This document shows positions 1 to 7,385 of a stretch of 27,269 bases of DNA, in pieces (the first letter of the stretch is position 1; every line of letters starts with the position of its first letter). The stretch is from a virus: IMG/VR virus record IMGVR_UViG_3300042298_003786, positions 1 through 27,269 of that record. One strand, written 5' to 3'. The position numbers and the translations under genes are program-made. The notes below the pieces were generated by a model. That model searched no databases. It was not told where the DNA came from and saw nothing but the letters and a program-made list of their open reading frames with translations.

Positions 1-90
1 CGGAGGCATCATCGTACCGTCGATTTCCAGCGATGGCCACACCTCAAAAGTGAGTTCGACGGGGAGCCGTAGCTCGGTCTGGTGGGTCAT
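1..90 (-). CDS. Hypothetical phage protein, 3' end cut by window edge
   Basis: An open frame of exactly 30 codons runs from an ATG at 90 to the left edge with no stop. It begins MTHQTELRLPVELTFEVWPS and ends at the edge with GTMMPP. It overlaps the end of the AT-hook/ribbon-helix-helix gene by 47 nt in another frame. The alternating hydrophobic/charged pattern looks like a beta-rich small phage protein, but I recognise no family. The site upstream of the ATG (ACTAAAG) is a weak Shine-Dalgarno, so a later start (a GTG in the VWPS part) is possible. The reading frame is seen; that it is a gene is inferred from phage-like gene overlap and lack of other coding content here. Confidence 0.4.
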   Translation of the reverse strand, partial: MTHQTELRLPVELTFEVWPSLEIDGTMMPP

Positions 91-616
91 CTTTAGTTTT
101 TGCTTGGGCATTGTCTTTCTCTCGGTTGGCTTCGATACGAGCAAGGAGCTCGGATTCTTCAGTGGCGCGGGCAAAGGCCTCATCGACGAGCTTGGCAGCG
201 ACCTGGGAGATCGGCATCTCGTAGAAGAGAGCCATCTCTTTGAGTTGCGCGTGCGCGAGCTCGGGCAAAGTGATCGTGTGAAAGCGCCGGCCGGGGCGCG
301 TGGAGGGTGACAGGCGGTACGGATCCTCGCGGTGCTTTCTACTGGGCCCACGCTTACGAGGGCGGCCGCGCTTCTTGGGCTTTGGTTTGGGGGGCTTTTT
401 CAGGTGGTCCAATCCGTTCGCTCCTAGTCGGTCTTTGAATTGGTACTTCTTGGGTTCGACCTCCTTGGGGAGGTTCATCCAATGCTCGATGACCCAGTCT
501 TCAGGGACGCTGTAGCCGTTGACGACCTCTCGGGGAACGGGAACGATCTTTAAGGGAGGAGCCCCTACTGGGTTCTTTGGAGGAAAGGCTGGGATCTTGA
601 TCACGTGGCGCGGCAC
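44..616 (-). CDS. AT-hook plus ribbon-helix-helix DNA-binding protein
   Basis: I place the start at the GTG at 616 (191 aa) because a full Shine-Dalgarno (AAGAAAGGAG) lies 7 nt upstream, and because the longer frame starting at 676 would read through a terminator hairpin. Residues 1-70 are proline-rich and unrecognised. Residues 73-95 are a basic stretch with the AT-hook core RGRPRKRG. Residues about 112-150 begin with a short beta strand (RFHTITLP) followed by two helices, the usual shape of a MetJ/Arc-type ribbon-helix-helix domain. The C-terminus is charged and probably disordered. This architecture predicts a minor-groove-assisted, dimeric DNA-binding protein: a transcription regulator or a nucleoid/partition-like factor. 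The gene follows the polymerase gene behind a terminator, so it may be expressed separately from the replication genes. Target unknown. Confidence 0.6.
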   Translation of the reverse strand: MPRHVIKIPAFPPKNPVGAPPLKIVPVPREVVNGYSVPEDWVIEHWMNLPKEVEPKKYQFKDRLGANGLDHLKKPPKPKPKKRGRPRKRGPSRKHREDPYRLSPSTRPGRRFHTITLPELAHAQLKEMALFYEMPISQVAAKLVDEAFARATEESELLARIEANREKDNAQAKTKDDPPDRATAPRRTHF

Positions 617-634
617 CGCCCATCTCCTTTCTTG

Positions 635-663
635 AAAAAGGACCGGGGGGATTAGCCCCGGTC
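635..663 (-). terminator. Rho-independent terminator after the polymerase gene
   Basis: On the minus strand an 8-bp perfect GC-rich stem (GACCGGGG / CCCCGGTC, loop of 7) is followed by C and five T. It sits 44 nt after the polymerase stop codon and directly before the ribosome binding site of the next gene. The T run overlaps the first bases of the TTCAAGAAAGGAGA motif. It could end replication transcripts or act as a partial attenuator for the DNA-binding-protein gene. Confidence 0.75.
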
Positions 664-705
664 TAACCGTCATCATCTGAAGCGAGTCCCACCAGACTCC
701 CCGTG

Positions 706-734
706 ATTATGCCGCTTCCCCCCAAGAAGGTCCA
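706..734 (-). promoter_or_regulatory. Possible sigma70-type promoter at the polymerase 3' end
   Basis: Minus strand: TGGACC (4 of 6 matches to TTGACA), 17-nt spacer, CATAAT (5 of 6 matches to TATAAT). The -10 overlaps the polymerase stop codon. Transcription would start near 699, upstream of the terminator hairpin, giving a leader of about 80 nt before the GTG of the AT-hook gene. This would explain how that gene is transcribed, but the match is only moderate. Confidence 0.35.
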
Positions 735-2587
735 GTCTCAACATCCACGCGAGACGGGACTTCCAAGGTGACCGCCCTGGCCATGATGTCCGCCGCCTCG
801 CGGGCCTCTTCAACAGTATCAACAGAGATGGCGACCTCGTCGTGGACCTGGAGCAGGAGCTTAAAGCCGGCCTTGTGGAGCGCCACCATGGCAGCCTTGG
901 TCTGATCCGCTGCCGAGCCTTGGATGAGCCTGTTCAGGCCCTTGTAGGTGCCGGCACGCTTGATCCGTTGTCCGTAGGCCATGATCGCCTGCTCGTAGGG
1001 CAGAGCCTTGTTCACGCCGTACTGCACGGGCTCCCAGAGCGGGAAGCGGCACTTGCGGCCCAGGAGCGTGCGGATCGCGCCACCGGAGCCGGGGTGTTCG
1101 ATGCGGCGCATGACCGCGTCCACCGTGCCACGAAGGAAGGGGACCTTGCTGTGGAAGGTTCCGATGAGCTCGCTCGCCTCTTCCAAGGGCAGGTCCAGGC
1201 TGTTGGCAAGCTTTTGTTTGCCCATGCCGTACATGAGCCCCAGGCCGATGGTCTTGGCGGCCTTGCGTTTGATGCCAGCCATGTCCGCGACCATCTGGTG
1301 GAAGTCCGTATCTGGGTTCTTACGGTAGGCGTCGGCCATTTTCTCAGCGCCCGGGAGGCCTAGAAGTGTGGCGTAGTGGACCAGGAGCCGTGGTTCTTGA
1401 GACGAGAAGTCATTAGCCGCCCAGAGGTTGCCTTCTTCGGGGAGGAAGAGGCTGCGTACCATGGGGCCGATGATTTCGTGTCGGGCCGGAACCTGTTGGA
1501 GGTTGGGGTTGGCGGCGGACAGGCGGCCGGTGACCGTGCCGCCGTCTTCGTTCCGCATTTGGTTGAAGTGCGTATGGATGCGGCCGTCGCGGCGGGCGTG
1601 CTCGAGATAGGGCGTGAGGAACGTGCCGTGGGTCTTGTTCAGTTCTCGCGCCTCCACGATCATCTTGGCCATGGGGTGCTCGTGGGTGTCCAGGAAGCTC
1701 TTGGTGAAGCTCGGTGCCCCTTGAGCCGTGCGCGGGTACTCGATGCCCAGCTTGTCAAAGGCCTTGGCGATGCTGGCCGCTGCCCAGATATCGACCTGCG
1801 TTCCAGCCTGCTCCTTGAGCGTTTGCAGGAGCTGCTTTTCCTTGTGCCGCATGTCGTGAACAAGACGCTCGCACTGAGTACTATCGAAACGTATCCCGCG
1901 ATAGGTGACGTCTATCAGTATAGGGAGGAGGTCGATCTCGAGATTGAAGATCGACTCGACATCTTCAGATCGCAGGAGCGCTTTGAAGTGATGCCAGATC
2001 TTGAGCGTGAGCGCGGCGTCTTGCTCGGCGTACTCGCCCACGTGCATGGCGGGGAGTTTCCAGAGTTCCTTTTTGGCGTGTACTCCGAAGTCTCCAGCAG
2101 CCTCTTTCAGGCCCTGCTCTGATTTGACTTCTTTAAGGTAGTCAAAGCCCAAGGCGTTGAGGCTGTAGCTGAAGCGGTTCTCGTCCAAGAGGGGCGCGGC
2201 GATCATCGTGTCGTAGATGCGGCCGTTGACCGTGAAGCCTGAAGCTCGAAGCCAGCCTATGTCGTAGGCGGCGTTGTGGCAGATTTTGTCAGCCGGCGTA
2301 GCAAGGACGTCGCCAATCCAACGCTCCACAATACGGCGATCGAGATTGCCACCACCGGCATGAGCAACAGGAAAATAACCAGCCCACCCATCCACTGCAA
2401 TAGCGTAACCAACGATGTAGCCATCTCGGCGCGGCCAGCCGGGCCCCATCGACTCCATGTGCGGATCACACGTTTCGAGGTCAATTGCGATCTCCTTGGC
2501 TTCGCTTAAGTTGGGGAATGTTTGAGGTGGCAGCCACTCAGATACGCGGGGGAACATGGGGAGTGTGGATAGGTCACGTTTCTTCAC
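707..2587 (-). CDS. Family-A DNA polymerase with 3'-5' exonuclease
   Basis: 626 aa; replicates the phage genome. The N-terminal proofreading exonuclease keeps all motifs: Exo I D36-x-E38, Exo II N105-x3-D109, Exo III Y186-x3-D190. The polymerase half shows TGRLSAANPNLQ at 353-364, motif A with catalytic D393 (DFSSQEPR), motif B R441-x3-K445-x3-L449-x2-x-Y453-G454, and motif C HDE with catalytic D583. There is no 5'-3' exonuclease domain, as is usual for phage enzymes of this size. The residue matching E. coli Pol I Phe762 is leucine (L449, codon at 1241-1243). The GTG start at 2587 overlaps the helicase stop by 4 nt (GTGA) and is preceded by AAAAGGA, so translation is probably coupled to the helicase. 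A complete active enzyme is expected. Confidence 0.96.
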   Translation of the reverse strand: MKKRDLSTLPMFPRVSEWLPPQTFPNLSEAKEIAIDLETCDPHMESMGPGWPRRDGYIVGYAIAVDGWAGYFPVAHAGGGNLDRRIVERWIGDVLATPADKICHNAAYDIGWLRASGFTVNGRIYDTMIAAPLLDENRFSYSLNALGFDYLKEVKSEQGLKEAAGDFGVHAKKELWKLPAMHVGEYAEQDAALTLKIWHHFKALLRSEDVESIFNLEIDLLPILIDVTYRGIRFDSTQCERLVHDMRHKEKQLLQTLKEQAGTQVDIWAAASIAKAFDKLGIEYPRTAQGAPSFTKSFLDTHEHPMAKMIVEARELNKTHGTFLTPYLEHARRDGRIHTHFNQMRNEDGGTVTGRLSAANPNLQQVPARHEIIGPMVRSLFLPEEGNLWAANDFSSQEPRLLVHYATLLGLPGAEKMADAYRKNPDTDFHQMVADMAGIKRKAAKTIGLGLMYGMGKQKLANSLDLPLEEASELIGTFHSKVPFLRGTVDAVMRRIEHPGSGGAIRTLLGRKCRFPLWEPVQYGVNKALPYEQAIMAYGQRIKRAGTYKGLNRLIQGSAADQTKAAMVALHKAGFKLLLQVHDEVAISVDTVEEAREAADIMARAVTLEVPSRVDVETGPSWGEAA

Positions 2588-4083
2588 AATCGAAATCCTT
2601 TTCGCTCGTCTTTCGGCAACACGATGTGGAGCGTCTGCTTGGCGCGTGTGATGCCGACATAGAGCAGGCGGTTGATGTCATCCGCATTGCGGTCGTATTC
2701 CTTGGCGAACTTGGTCGTCAAGTCCCCCATCAATAGTACGTTGTCGGCCTCACCGCCCTTGGCCGCGTGGATCGTGGAGAGCTTGATCGGCACTTTGCCC
2801 GTGAGCCGTGTTCCGCGACGCAGAACAGCGATCAAGTAATGGCGCTGGTTCTCCGCGATCTTGGTCAGGGCCTCATGCCAAATGGCATCCGACAGAAGGC
2901 CGTGCTTTTCTTTCAGGGAATCGAGGGTGTACATCGCACCCGGGTCGGCCGTGCGCAGGCCCTTGTAGCCGTGCTTCACGAGCTTGGTGTCGAGGTACTT
3001 GTAGATCGTCTGGACGACATTGAAGGGCACCTCTTGGCCCTTGCGAAGGCGCTCCCAGCCAATGACAGCGGTGAGCACGGACTCGGGGATGGACCGTTGT
3101 CCGAAGCGCTCAAAGAGTAGGCCCTGGCTTTTCAACCAGTCGTACATGTCGGTCAGCATGTAGTTGGCGGCAGCGAGGATCAGCCAATCGCCTTGTGCGA
3201 CGTTGACGTCATGCCAGTCCTGGTAATAGTGGATGCTGCCGACTTCTTCGCGGGCACGCCACTCCTTGGGCTGGCGTTTTTTGATCCGGTGGACGACGGC
3301 GTTCGCAAGCTTGTGGATCTTGGCCGGCACGCGGTAGGACTGCTCGAGCACTTTGATCTGGCCCGCGAAGTTCAAGAAGCTATCGACGTCGGCCCCGGCC
3401 CAGGTGTAGATGGCTTGGTCATCGTCGCCTGCCAGAAAGCAGCGCTGGGAGCGCAACGCGAGTTGCTCTACCAGCCTCCATTGCAAAGGTGAAAGGTCCT
3501 GTGCTTCGTCGATGATGAGCGCCTCGAGCCGTGGCAAGCGCTCCGGCTGCTGGACGATCATCTCCAGGAGGTCAGTGAAGTCCAGAAGGTTGCGGGCGTT
3601 CTTGTAGTGACGGTACGCACGCTCGATGAATTCAAAGTAGTACCACTCGATTTCAATCTCTGAGCGGTTGTAGTGTTCGCGCAGGTCCAGGCCCTTGATC
3701 CGTGCGATGTTGATCTCGTTCAGAATCGGATGATCCGTCTTGACAATGAAATCTTCTTCGCCAGTGTCAGTTGCGAGCGTGATGCCGGCCTCGCGTGCGA
3801 ACTCTTGGTAGTGCTCGACATCCATCATGTCTTTTGTGCCAAGGCCCAGGCAGCGGTAGGCGAGGCTGTGGAGCGTCCTGAACCAAGGGAAGTCCGTGTC
3901 AGGCTTCAGGTGCGGGAACTTTGCAACGCCCCGCTCCTTGGCTTCGTTTGCGGCCTTGCGCGTAAAAGCAAAGTAGCCGATCTGTGCGGGCGAGACACCG
4001 GACTCGAGCTCATGCTCAACGATGCCCAACAGGAAGGTTGTCTTGCCTGATCCCGGAGGGCCGAAGACTTTGGTGATGTTCAA
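2584..4083 (-). CDS. UvrD/Rep-like superfamily 1A DNA helicase
   Basis: 499 aa; ATP-driven 3'-5' DNA unwinding is expected. Walker A GPPGSGKT is at 8-15, motif Ia GYFAFTRKAA at 36-45, Walker B IIDEAQD at 190-196, motif III AGDDDQAIYTWAGA at 218-231, motif IV EQSYR at 247-251, motif V STIHAAKGGE at 436-445 and motif VI LLYVGITRAK at 473-482, with the arginine finger at R480. It is much shorter than bacterial UvrD (about 720 aa), with reduced 1B/2B inserts, as in phage forms. The start is TTG at 4083, overlapping the primase stop as TTGA, with a strong site (GAAAGGGAG) 8 nt upstream. Placed between primase and polymerase, it is the only replicative helicase candidate on this operon. A repair role is the alternative. 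Confidence 0.93.
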   Translation of the reverse strand: MNITKVFGPPGSGKTTFLLGIVEHELESGVSPAQIGYFAFTRKAANEAKERGVAKFPHLKPDTDFPWFRTLHSLAYRCLGLGTKDMMDVEHYQEFAREAGITLATDTGEEDFIVKTDHPILNEINIARIKGLDLREHYNRSEIEIEWYYFEFIERAYRHYKNARNLLDFTDLLEMIVQQPERLPRLEALIIDEAQDLSPLQWRLVEQLALRSQRCFLAGDDDQAIYTWAGADVDSFLNFAGQIKVLEQSYRVPAKIHKLANAVVHRIKKRQPKEWRAREEVGSIHYYQDWHDVNVAQGDWLILAAANYMLTDMYDWLKSQGLLFERFGQRSIPESVLTAVIGWERLRKGQEVPFNVVQTIYKYLDTKLVKHGYKGLRTADPGAMYTLDSLKEKHGLLSDAIWHEALTKIAENQRHYLIAVLRRGTRLTGKVPIKLSTIHAAKGGEADNVLLMGDLTTKFAKEYDRNADDINRLLYVGITRAKQTLHIVLPKDERKGFRL

Positions 4084-5609
4084 AACGGGCTCCCTTTCTT
4101 CTGCTCAGGAGAATCGAAAGGCGCGTCTTGCTTGGCAAAGGCAGGCATGTGCCAGCAGCGCACGGTCCTGTTTTTTATGAAGAGGCTGATGGGCTCGCCA
4201 CCCAGTTCGCGCAGGCGCTGCGCAATCTTCGCGGTGGATAGGCCCTTGAAGTTGCTGCGAAGCAAATGAGCCTCGAGGTCTTTCATGCGGAAGTAGACAC
4301 GAGCATCGTCCTCGTTCACCCAAGGACGGCCCATGAGCAACTCATCACGGTCCATGGCCTGTTGTCGGTGGGCCGCGAACTCTTCCAAGAGGTCATTGAA
4401 GCGCCCGGTCAAGCTCGTGTCTTCAGGCGCTTCGACGATCTGCTCGCTCTCGACCATCTCGCGCAAGAGCGCGTTGAGCGTCTGCTCCCAGTCTTGCTTA
4501 CGCAGCGTCGGAGGAAGCACGTTGATCTTCTCCAAGCACGCCTTCTGAAAAGCGGCTTGGTTAAAGAGCGCCTCGGTGTCGAGCTCGATGCGGCGGCCGT
4601 TAATGTCGAGGAACCAAAGCGGTGGCTCGCTGTTGTACTTCGAGAGCGACGACATCTGCGGGCTGTCCGGGCCGTCTGCGCCCACGCCGTACTTGCGCGT
4701 GCGGCACAGGCCACTATTGCAGAATTGGTTGAGCGGGGCGTCCTTGCACTTGTACTTGTAGTCTTTCTTGTGGAGCTGCTTGATGATGATCTGGAGCTCG
4801 TTGTTCGGGAGCGGCGGACCTACGTACTTGAGGTTGTGCTCAACGAGCTTGTCATCCCAGTGCACGGGGTCCAAGCGCTTCAGATAAATGCCGATGTTGA
4901 AGAGCGAATTGTTCCGTGTTCCTTCAGGCACGCCCTGTGTGCAAAGCGTCTGAAGGCAGGGCGGCCCATCCTTGATTGGGTGGTCAGGCTTCTTGGGTTC
5001 CTCAGGAGGCTCTTGGTCCGGGGGCCGTGCCCACTGGGCATGCAGTTCGTAGAACTCTTCGAGGGTCGCGGCGCTGCCATCGTCGCGGATGGCGTAGCGC
5101 ATGGTCTGATCACCGCCGAAGTAGGGCAGGTTCAAGAAGTTGCCGGTGTCGCCGCGCTCGACCAGGATCTCGGCCTGCTTAGGGAATATCTCGCGCCCTG
5201 CTTCGCCCAGCACTGCTGCGCAGGCCTTGAGGTAGCGCTGCATGTTGAGGGCAGGCATGGGCTCTGTGGAGAAGCGAAAGACGTGAGCGCCGCCCGACTT
5301 GCTGCGGCAGACGACGAGCGGGAGCTCAAGCTTGCGGATTTTTTGGACGAGCCCCGCGTGGTCAAGCGGGTACTGGTCGATGTCAATGCAGCCCCAGATG
5401 CAGGTGTTGTCTGCGCGAATGGGGATGATGCCAAGAGAGGGTTCGACGCCTTCGAGGTGCTTGACCCAGAGGTCGTCGGTCGGAGGCTTGCGGACGACAA
5501 CGGCTTTGCCGGCTTGCTTGCCGCTTTCCTTCGATGTCTCGATCTTGTACGTCCCGTAGGCGACGTCTAGACCGCTGAAGATTGCCTTGAAACGGGTGAT
5601 ATCAGTCAT
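4080..5609 (-). CDS. Archaeo-eukaryotic-type primase (AEP/PrimPol) with PriL-like Cys module
   Basis: 509 aa; expected to make primers for the polymerase. The AEP catalytic core is seen at about 60-165: motif I D76-I-D78, motif II S105-G-G-A-H109, and the typical run GNFLNLPYFGG at 156-166 following a beta strand that ends in ILVERGD. Residues about 216-310 carry PPC (C218), an RNNSLF helix, then C288, C297 and C302 before RKYGVG. This spacing recalls the C-terminal domain of archaeal/eukaryotic primase large subunit PriL, which binds a 4Fe-4S cluster; zinc binding is the alternative. Residues about 435-500 look like a winged-helix end domain. The ATG at 5609 has AGAAAGAAGAA before it. TOTE-type or PriCT-type AEP families are the closest I can name. 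The gene overlaps the helicase gene by 4 nt. Confidence 0.82.
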   Translation of the reverse strand: MTDITRFKAIFSGLDVAYGTYKIETSKESGKQAGKAVVVRKPPTDDLWVKHLEGVEPSLGIIPIRADNTCIWGCIDIDQYPLDHAGLVQKIRKLELPLVVCRSKSGGAHVFRFSTEPMPALNMQRYLKACAAVLGEAGREIFPKQAEILVERGDTGNFLNLPYFGGDQTMRYAIRDDGSAATLEEFYELHAQWARPPDQEPPEEPKKPDHPIKDGPPCLQTLCTQGVPEGTRNNSLFNIGIYLKRLDPVHWDDKLVEHNLKYVGPPLPNNELQIIIKQLHKKDYKYKCKDAPLNQFCNSGLCRTRKYGVGADGPDSPQMSSLSKYNSEPPLWFLDINGRRIELDTEALFNQAAFQKACLEKINVLPPTLRKQDWEQTLNALLREMVESEQIVEAPEDTSLTGRFNDLLEEFAAHRQQAMDRDELLMGRPWVNEDDARVYFRMKDLEAHLLRSNFKGLSTAKIAQRLRELGGEPISLFIKNRTVRCWHMPAFAKQDAPFDSPEQKKGSPF

Positions 5610-5626
5610 TTCTTCTTTCTCGGAGG

Positions 5627-5657
5627 CAGGGCCTACCGGCTAGCGCTTTCGGCCCTG
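5627..5657. repeat. Inverted repeat between SSB-like gene and primase gene
   Basis: CAGGGCC and GGCCCTG form a perfect 7-bp stem with a 17-nt loop. It lies in the 53-nt gap between the stop of the 258-aa gene and the primase start, just before the primase ribosome binding site. No T run follows on the minus strand, so it is not a classic terminator. It may slow 3' decay of the upstream message or dampen expression of the downstream genes. Confidence 0.45.
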
Positions 5658-5662
5658 GTCAA

Positions 5663-6439
5663 TCAGAATGGTGCGTCAGTGGGTGTTCCCTCTGCACCCT
5701 CGTGCTTGACCTTCACGTCGCCGGCCGACACCGACTGCGCGAATGCCTTGCAGGTCTGGTACATGCCTGCGTCTTCGACCGGACCAAAGCGCTCAACTTC
5801 CCAGCCGTACCACTTGCCCTTGTCGTTGCTTTCAGCAACGGTCGTGAGCCAGTAGATTTGGCTGTACATCGGAGGCGTGAAGAGACCGTTCTTGCCCTGC
5901 ATCTTGACGCTCTGCATCATGCTGTTCCACTTGCGGCTCTTTTTGAGCTGCGTGGACTTCATGCTGATAAGCGCAGGGCTCGGAACGCCGTCCTCGTCCA
6001 AGACCATCACGTAGTGATTGGCCGTGTTCTCGATGTAGTTTCCGTTGTCGAGATAGTCCTTGTTGTCGCCCGGCTCTTTGTGGGTCTTCGACAGAACATC
6101 GCTGGTTGCGGGGTGAATGTGGATCGGGGCACCTGTGCCTTGGCCACGCGGAGCCCATTCGATGTACTGGCGAACATAGGCGCACGGAATGACTTGGATG
6201 CCTTTCTTGCCGTCATAGATCTTGCCCGTGACGGTGTTGTAGATCATCCCAGGCATTGCGCCGTCGATCTCACCCACTTCAGGCGAGGTGTTGGTCAAGA
6301 GCCGCAGGAATGGAAGTGCATAGTCTTCCTGCGTCATACCGTCAAAGCCAGCGCCAGCATCCTGCTCGAGGTCACTGATGATCGCGAGCGCGTTTGTAGA
6401 AGCCGAAACGCCACCTACTGCAACTTGAGTCTTAGCCAT
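5663..6439 (-). CDS. Candidate single-stranded DNA-binding protein
   Basis: 258 aa. I recognise the overall type: a conserved phage replication-operon protein with aromatic/basic runs such as YIEWAPRG, LKKSRKWNSMM and YSQIYWLTTV that could contact ssDNA through an OB-like beta fold. The C-terminus is acidic-to-polar and ends TPTDAPF, resembling the SSB tail (D-x-P-F ending) used to recruit replication partners. Position directly before primase, helicase and polymerase fits an SSB acting in the replisome. The start ATG at 6439 has AAGGATCAGGA upstream. SSB function is inferred from tail and context, not from a diagnostic catalytic motif; a structural or recombination-mediator protein remains possible. 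Confidence 0.5.
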   Translation of the reverse strand: MAKTQVAVGGVSASTNALAIISDLEQDAGAGFDGMTQEDYALPFLRLLTNTSPEVGEIDGAMPGMIYNTVTGKIYDGKKGIQVIPCAYVRQYIEWAPRGQGTGAPIHIHPATSDVLSKTHKEPGDNKDYLDNGNYIENTANHYVMVLDEDGVPSPALISMKSTQLKKSRKWNSMMQSVKMQGKNGLFTPPMYSQIYWLTTVAESNDKGKWYGWEVERFGPVEDAGMYQTCKAFAQSVSAGDVKVKHEGAEGTPTDAPF

Positions 6440-6468
6440 GATTCCTGATCCTTGGTTCGTGATAAATG

Positions 6469-7023
6469 TTAAGCAGACTTGATAGTTGCTTTCTGGCCGA
6501 TGAACACGCCAAAAAGCTCCGAATCGACGGGTTGCCCCTTCTCGATCCGTTCCTTCACCCAGGCCTTGAGAGTCTGGGGCTCCACTTTCTCCGTCTGCTC
6601 GGGGATGAACCCTTGCTCGCGAAGAAGCTGGATCATGCGGGCGGCAAGCTCGTCCTCTTTCCGCCCAAATCGAACACTGACGGTGTTCTTGATGATGTCG
6701 TCAAAGCCATGGTCGCGCAGCCACTTGAACGCCTCAGCCTGCCGTGCCTTGGAGATGCTGGCTCCGTAGAACGGCTTGACATCAATCATCGACCCATCCT
6801 CCATGACAAACTTCTTCATGCCCGCTTCGGCCATGGCCTCGGGGATGGACACCTCAGTGAGGTTGCGGTACTGCTCTTCCTTTTCCTTCAACGACGCGCC
6901 GAGGTCCTCGAGCTCTTTCTCAAGCATCTTGGCACGCTTGGCGAGACCGGCAATGCCAGACACGCTTTCATCCGACACCTTGAGGGCGTCGGCGTCGTTC
7001 TCAAACAGGTTAGTAAGAGTCAT
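6469..7023 (-). CDS. Coiled-coil phage protein of unknown function
   Basis: 184 aa from the ATG at 7023, chosen because TTCAAGAAAGGAGA lies 5 nt upstream. Residues about 18-55 (AKRAKMLEKELEDLGASLKE...) form a charged heptad-rich coiled coil. The rest is a compact alpha/beta region with FVMEDGSMIDVKPFYGA and a helix-rich end (LKAWVKERIEKG) finishing GVFIGQKATIKSA. I do not know a function. It overlaps the end of the preceding gene by 14 nt and lies in the replication operon just ahead of the SSB-like gene, so a role as a replication or host-takeover accessory protein is plausible. Confidence 0.8.
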   Translation of the reverse strand: MTLTNLFENDADALKVSDESVSGIAGLAKRAKMLEKELEDLGASLKEKEEQYRNLTEVSIPEAMAEAGMKKFVMEDGSMIDVKPFYGASISKARQAEAFKWLRDHGFDDIIKNTVSVRFGRKEDELAARMIQLLREQGFIPEQTEKVEPQTLKAWVKERIEKGQPVDSELFGVFIGQKATIKSA

Positions 7024-7345
7024 CAGATTCTCCTTTCTTGAACAAATCAACCTCGATGGGGATGTAGCGGTGCTCGCGCTTGTCCCACTTGAGGCACTTA
7101 AAACGGCCGTTGTTACGGGCCGCAGCTACTGCGCAGCAGATGCCGATCGCAGAGGGGTCGCCAATGAGGAGCAGGTAGTCCTCATCAGAGAATTTTTCCA
7201 GTTTGCGCTGAACGCGGCGCACAGTGGGTACGACGCTGAACGCGACTTGCGCATTGGGCGGGAGGATTGTTTCAATTTTGCCGTAGTCCAAAGCCGACGC
7301 GATGTTGTGCGTGGTTGTTTCGGATACGACGTAGACAGTAGGCAC
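7010..7345 (-). CDS. Small phage protein of unknown function, first gene of replication operon
   Basis: 111 aa starting at GTG 7345 with GAGAAAGGAGA 6 nt upstream. It begins PTVYVVSETTTHNIASALDY and has a hydrophobic beta strand YLLLIGDPSAIGICCAVAAA in the middle, then LKWDKREHRYIPIEVDLF. The pattern suggests a small alpha/beta (possibly nucleotide-binding-like) fold; no catalytic motif is visible. Similar short proteins occur at the start of replication modules in environmental phages, as I recall, but without known function. Being first from the promoter it is probably made early and in quantity. Confidence 0.8.
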   Translation of the reverse strand: MPTVYVVSETTTHNIASALDYGKIETILPPNAQVAFSVVPTVRRVQRKLEKFSDEDYLLLIGDPSAIGICCAVAAARNNGRFKCLKWDKREHRYIPIEVDLFKKGESDDSY

Positions 7346-7357
7346 TGAATTTCTCCT

Positions 7358-7385
7358 TTCTCAAGTAGAGCGGCCAGTGTACACT
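7358..7385 (+). promoter_or_regulatory. Possible rightward promoter of the SNF2/nuclease operon
   Basis: Plus strand: TTCTCA (4 of 6 to TTGACA), 16-nt spacer, TACACT (4 of 6 to TATAAT). The -10 is the other half of the palindrome used by the leftward promoter, so the two promoters would share one binding element. A transcript would start near 7392 and carry the 7395-7410 stem-loop in its leader. Confidence 0.4.
7376..7385. repeat. Perfect 10-bp palindrome, candidate operator
   Basis: AGTGTACACT equals its own reverse complement and sits near the middle of the 85-bp gap between the two divergent operons, covering both predicted -10 boxes. A dimeric regulator such as the ribbon-helix-helix protein encoded at 44-616 could bind here; that pairing is only a guess. 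Confidence 0.5.

Noticed and set aside
4266-5570. 434-aa open frame on the plus strand opposite the primase gene
   Set aside because: It is antisense to a gene with clear AEP motifs, has no good ribosome site and reads as Arg/Val/Leu-biased shadow coding of GC-rich DNA. The same holds for the other long antisense frames (for example 1376-2122, 5702-6448, 24818-25522).
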